Shown piece after piece: positions 53,116 through 53,343 of a stretch of 53,343 bases of DNA. This DNA comes from Selenomonadaceae bacterium (GTDB lineage Bacteria > Bacillota > Negativicutes > Selenomonadales > Selenomonadaceae). The notes under the pieces are model-generated. The model ran no database searches. It was not told the DNA's origin and saw only the letters and a list, made by a program, of their open reading frames with translations. The number at the start of each line of letters is the position of its first letter. Positions within the stretch are counted from its first letter, which is position 1. Position numbers and translations under genes: made by a program. Where the stretch lies: contig JAFVEZ010000020.1 in the NCBI GenBank assembly GCA_017475745.1, positions 1 to 53,343 of the forward strand, in the 5' to 3' direction.

Positions 53116-53343
53116 GGGGATGTAAAGGTTTCGACGGGGGTAGATGGTACAAGGATAGCGAGTACCGGGGTCATCGAACCGGTTTAGTAAGGTGAAAATG
53201 CTTTAAATATAAAAGCAAACGAAGATTACGCACTGGCAGCTTAATGCCACCTCTGCCGCTTGATCTATCACTAGAGCGGATCAGAGGATAATGTGAGATA
53301 CTGAATTGTGAGTGCTTCGTAACAATTCGGGAATTTTTCTTAG
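53116..53343 (+). ncRNA. ssrA: tmRNA, 5' part (cut by window edge)
   Basis: It starts GGGGATGTAAAGGTTTCGAC, the conserved 5' acceptor/T-loop-like region of one-piece tmRNA. The tag reading frame begins at GCA 53215 and reads ANEDYALAA with stop TAA 53242-53244; the C-terminal ALAA is the usual protease signal. The 3' tRNA-like half lies beyond the window. It rescues stalled ribosomes together with SmpB. Confidence 0.95.

Overview
The window looks like the chromosome of a low-GC, Gram-negative-type Firmicute, most likely a member of the Negativicutes (Selenomonadales-like). The reasons are an outer-membrane gene set (lpxB for lipid A, an rfaE1-type heptose kinase, Wzm/Wzt-type polysaccharide export) beside Firmicutes-style features: strong Shine-Dalgarno sites, frequent TTG/GTG starts, the PTS pair ptsH-ptsI, a Uma2 pair and an LtaS-like sulfatase. 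This assignment is inference from gene content; no 16S gene is present.

Layout. 1-450: the 3' end of a TnpB-like transposon nuclease and its probable omega-RNA/right end, inserted a few bases from the truA stop. 454-6.1 kb: truA, an LtaS-like membrane sulfatase, gltX with a tRNA-Glu behind it, and lpxB. 6.4-8.5 kb: ptsH and ptsI. 8.6-13.1 kb: a large RTX-repeat protein with an HExxH motif, and an HD-GYP protein. 13.3-21.1 kb: a minus-strand run of miaB, a DUF4405-flavodoxin fusion, an SDR, a MurG/MGDG-like glycosyltransferase, two Uma2 genes and a fused murC-ddl. 21.2-26.7 kb: a large GGDEF/EAL protein, a small HMA-like protein, a candidate type I toxin-antitoxin locus hidden in an intergenic region, and a GltD-like oxidoreductase. 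26.8-36.2 kb: a surface-polysaccharide operon (two GlfT2-like galactofuranosyltransferases, the first frameshifted; wzm; wzt; an MBOAT acyltransferase; a ruined RND adaptor), then folB, the heptose kinase and a PhzF-like gene. 36.2-39.7 kb: a sensor kinase, a SIMPL protein, a DUF805 protein and an exported flavodoxin. 39.8-49.9 kb: alaS, and upstream of it on the same strand a GDP-fucose cluster (gmd, fcl, manC, a GT11-GT2 fusion) preceded by a two-component system. 50.1-53.3 kb: a YdcF-like gene, rplS, lepB, pyrB and the 5' part of ssrA (tmRNA).

How the parts work together. Much of the window builds the cell envelope: peptidoglycan precursors (murC-ddl), lipid A (lpxB), core heptose (rfaE1), exported O-antigen/capsule with galactofuranose-type residues and O-acylation (26.8-32.9 kb), and fucosylated glycan (42.4-47.6 kb). 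The fucose cluster carries a 10-G tract inside manC and so looks phase-variable. Several loci are decaying or switchable: the frameshifted GlfT2-like gene, the RND adaptor with five lesions, and a promoterless ORF remnant between fcl and manC. The most notable less-described items are the 31-codon hydrophobic toxin-like ORF at 25.24-25.34 kb between opposed terminators, the manC G-tract, the GT11-GT2 fusion, the TnpB omega-RNA next to truA and the heme-domain/flavodoxin fusion.
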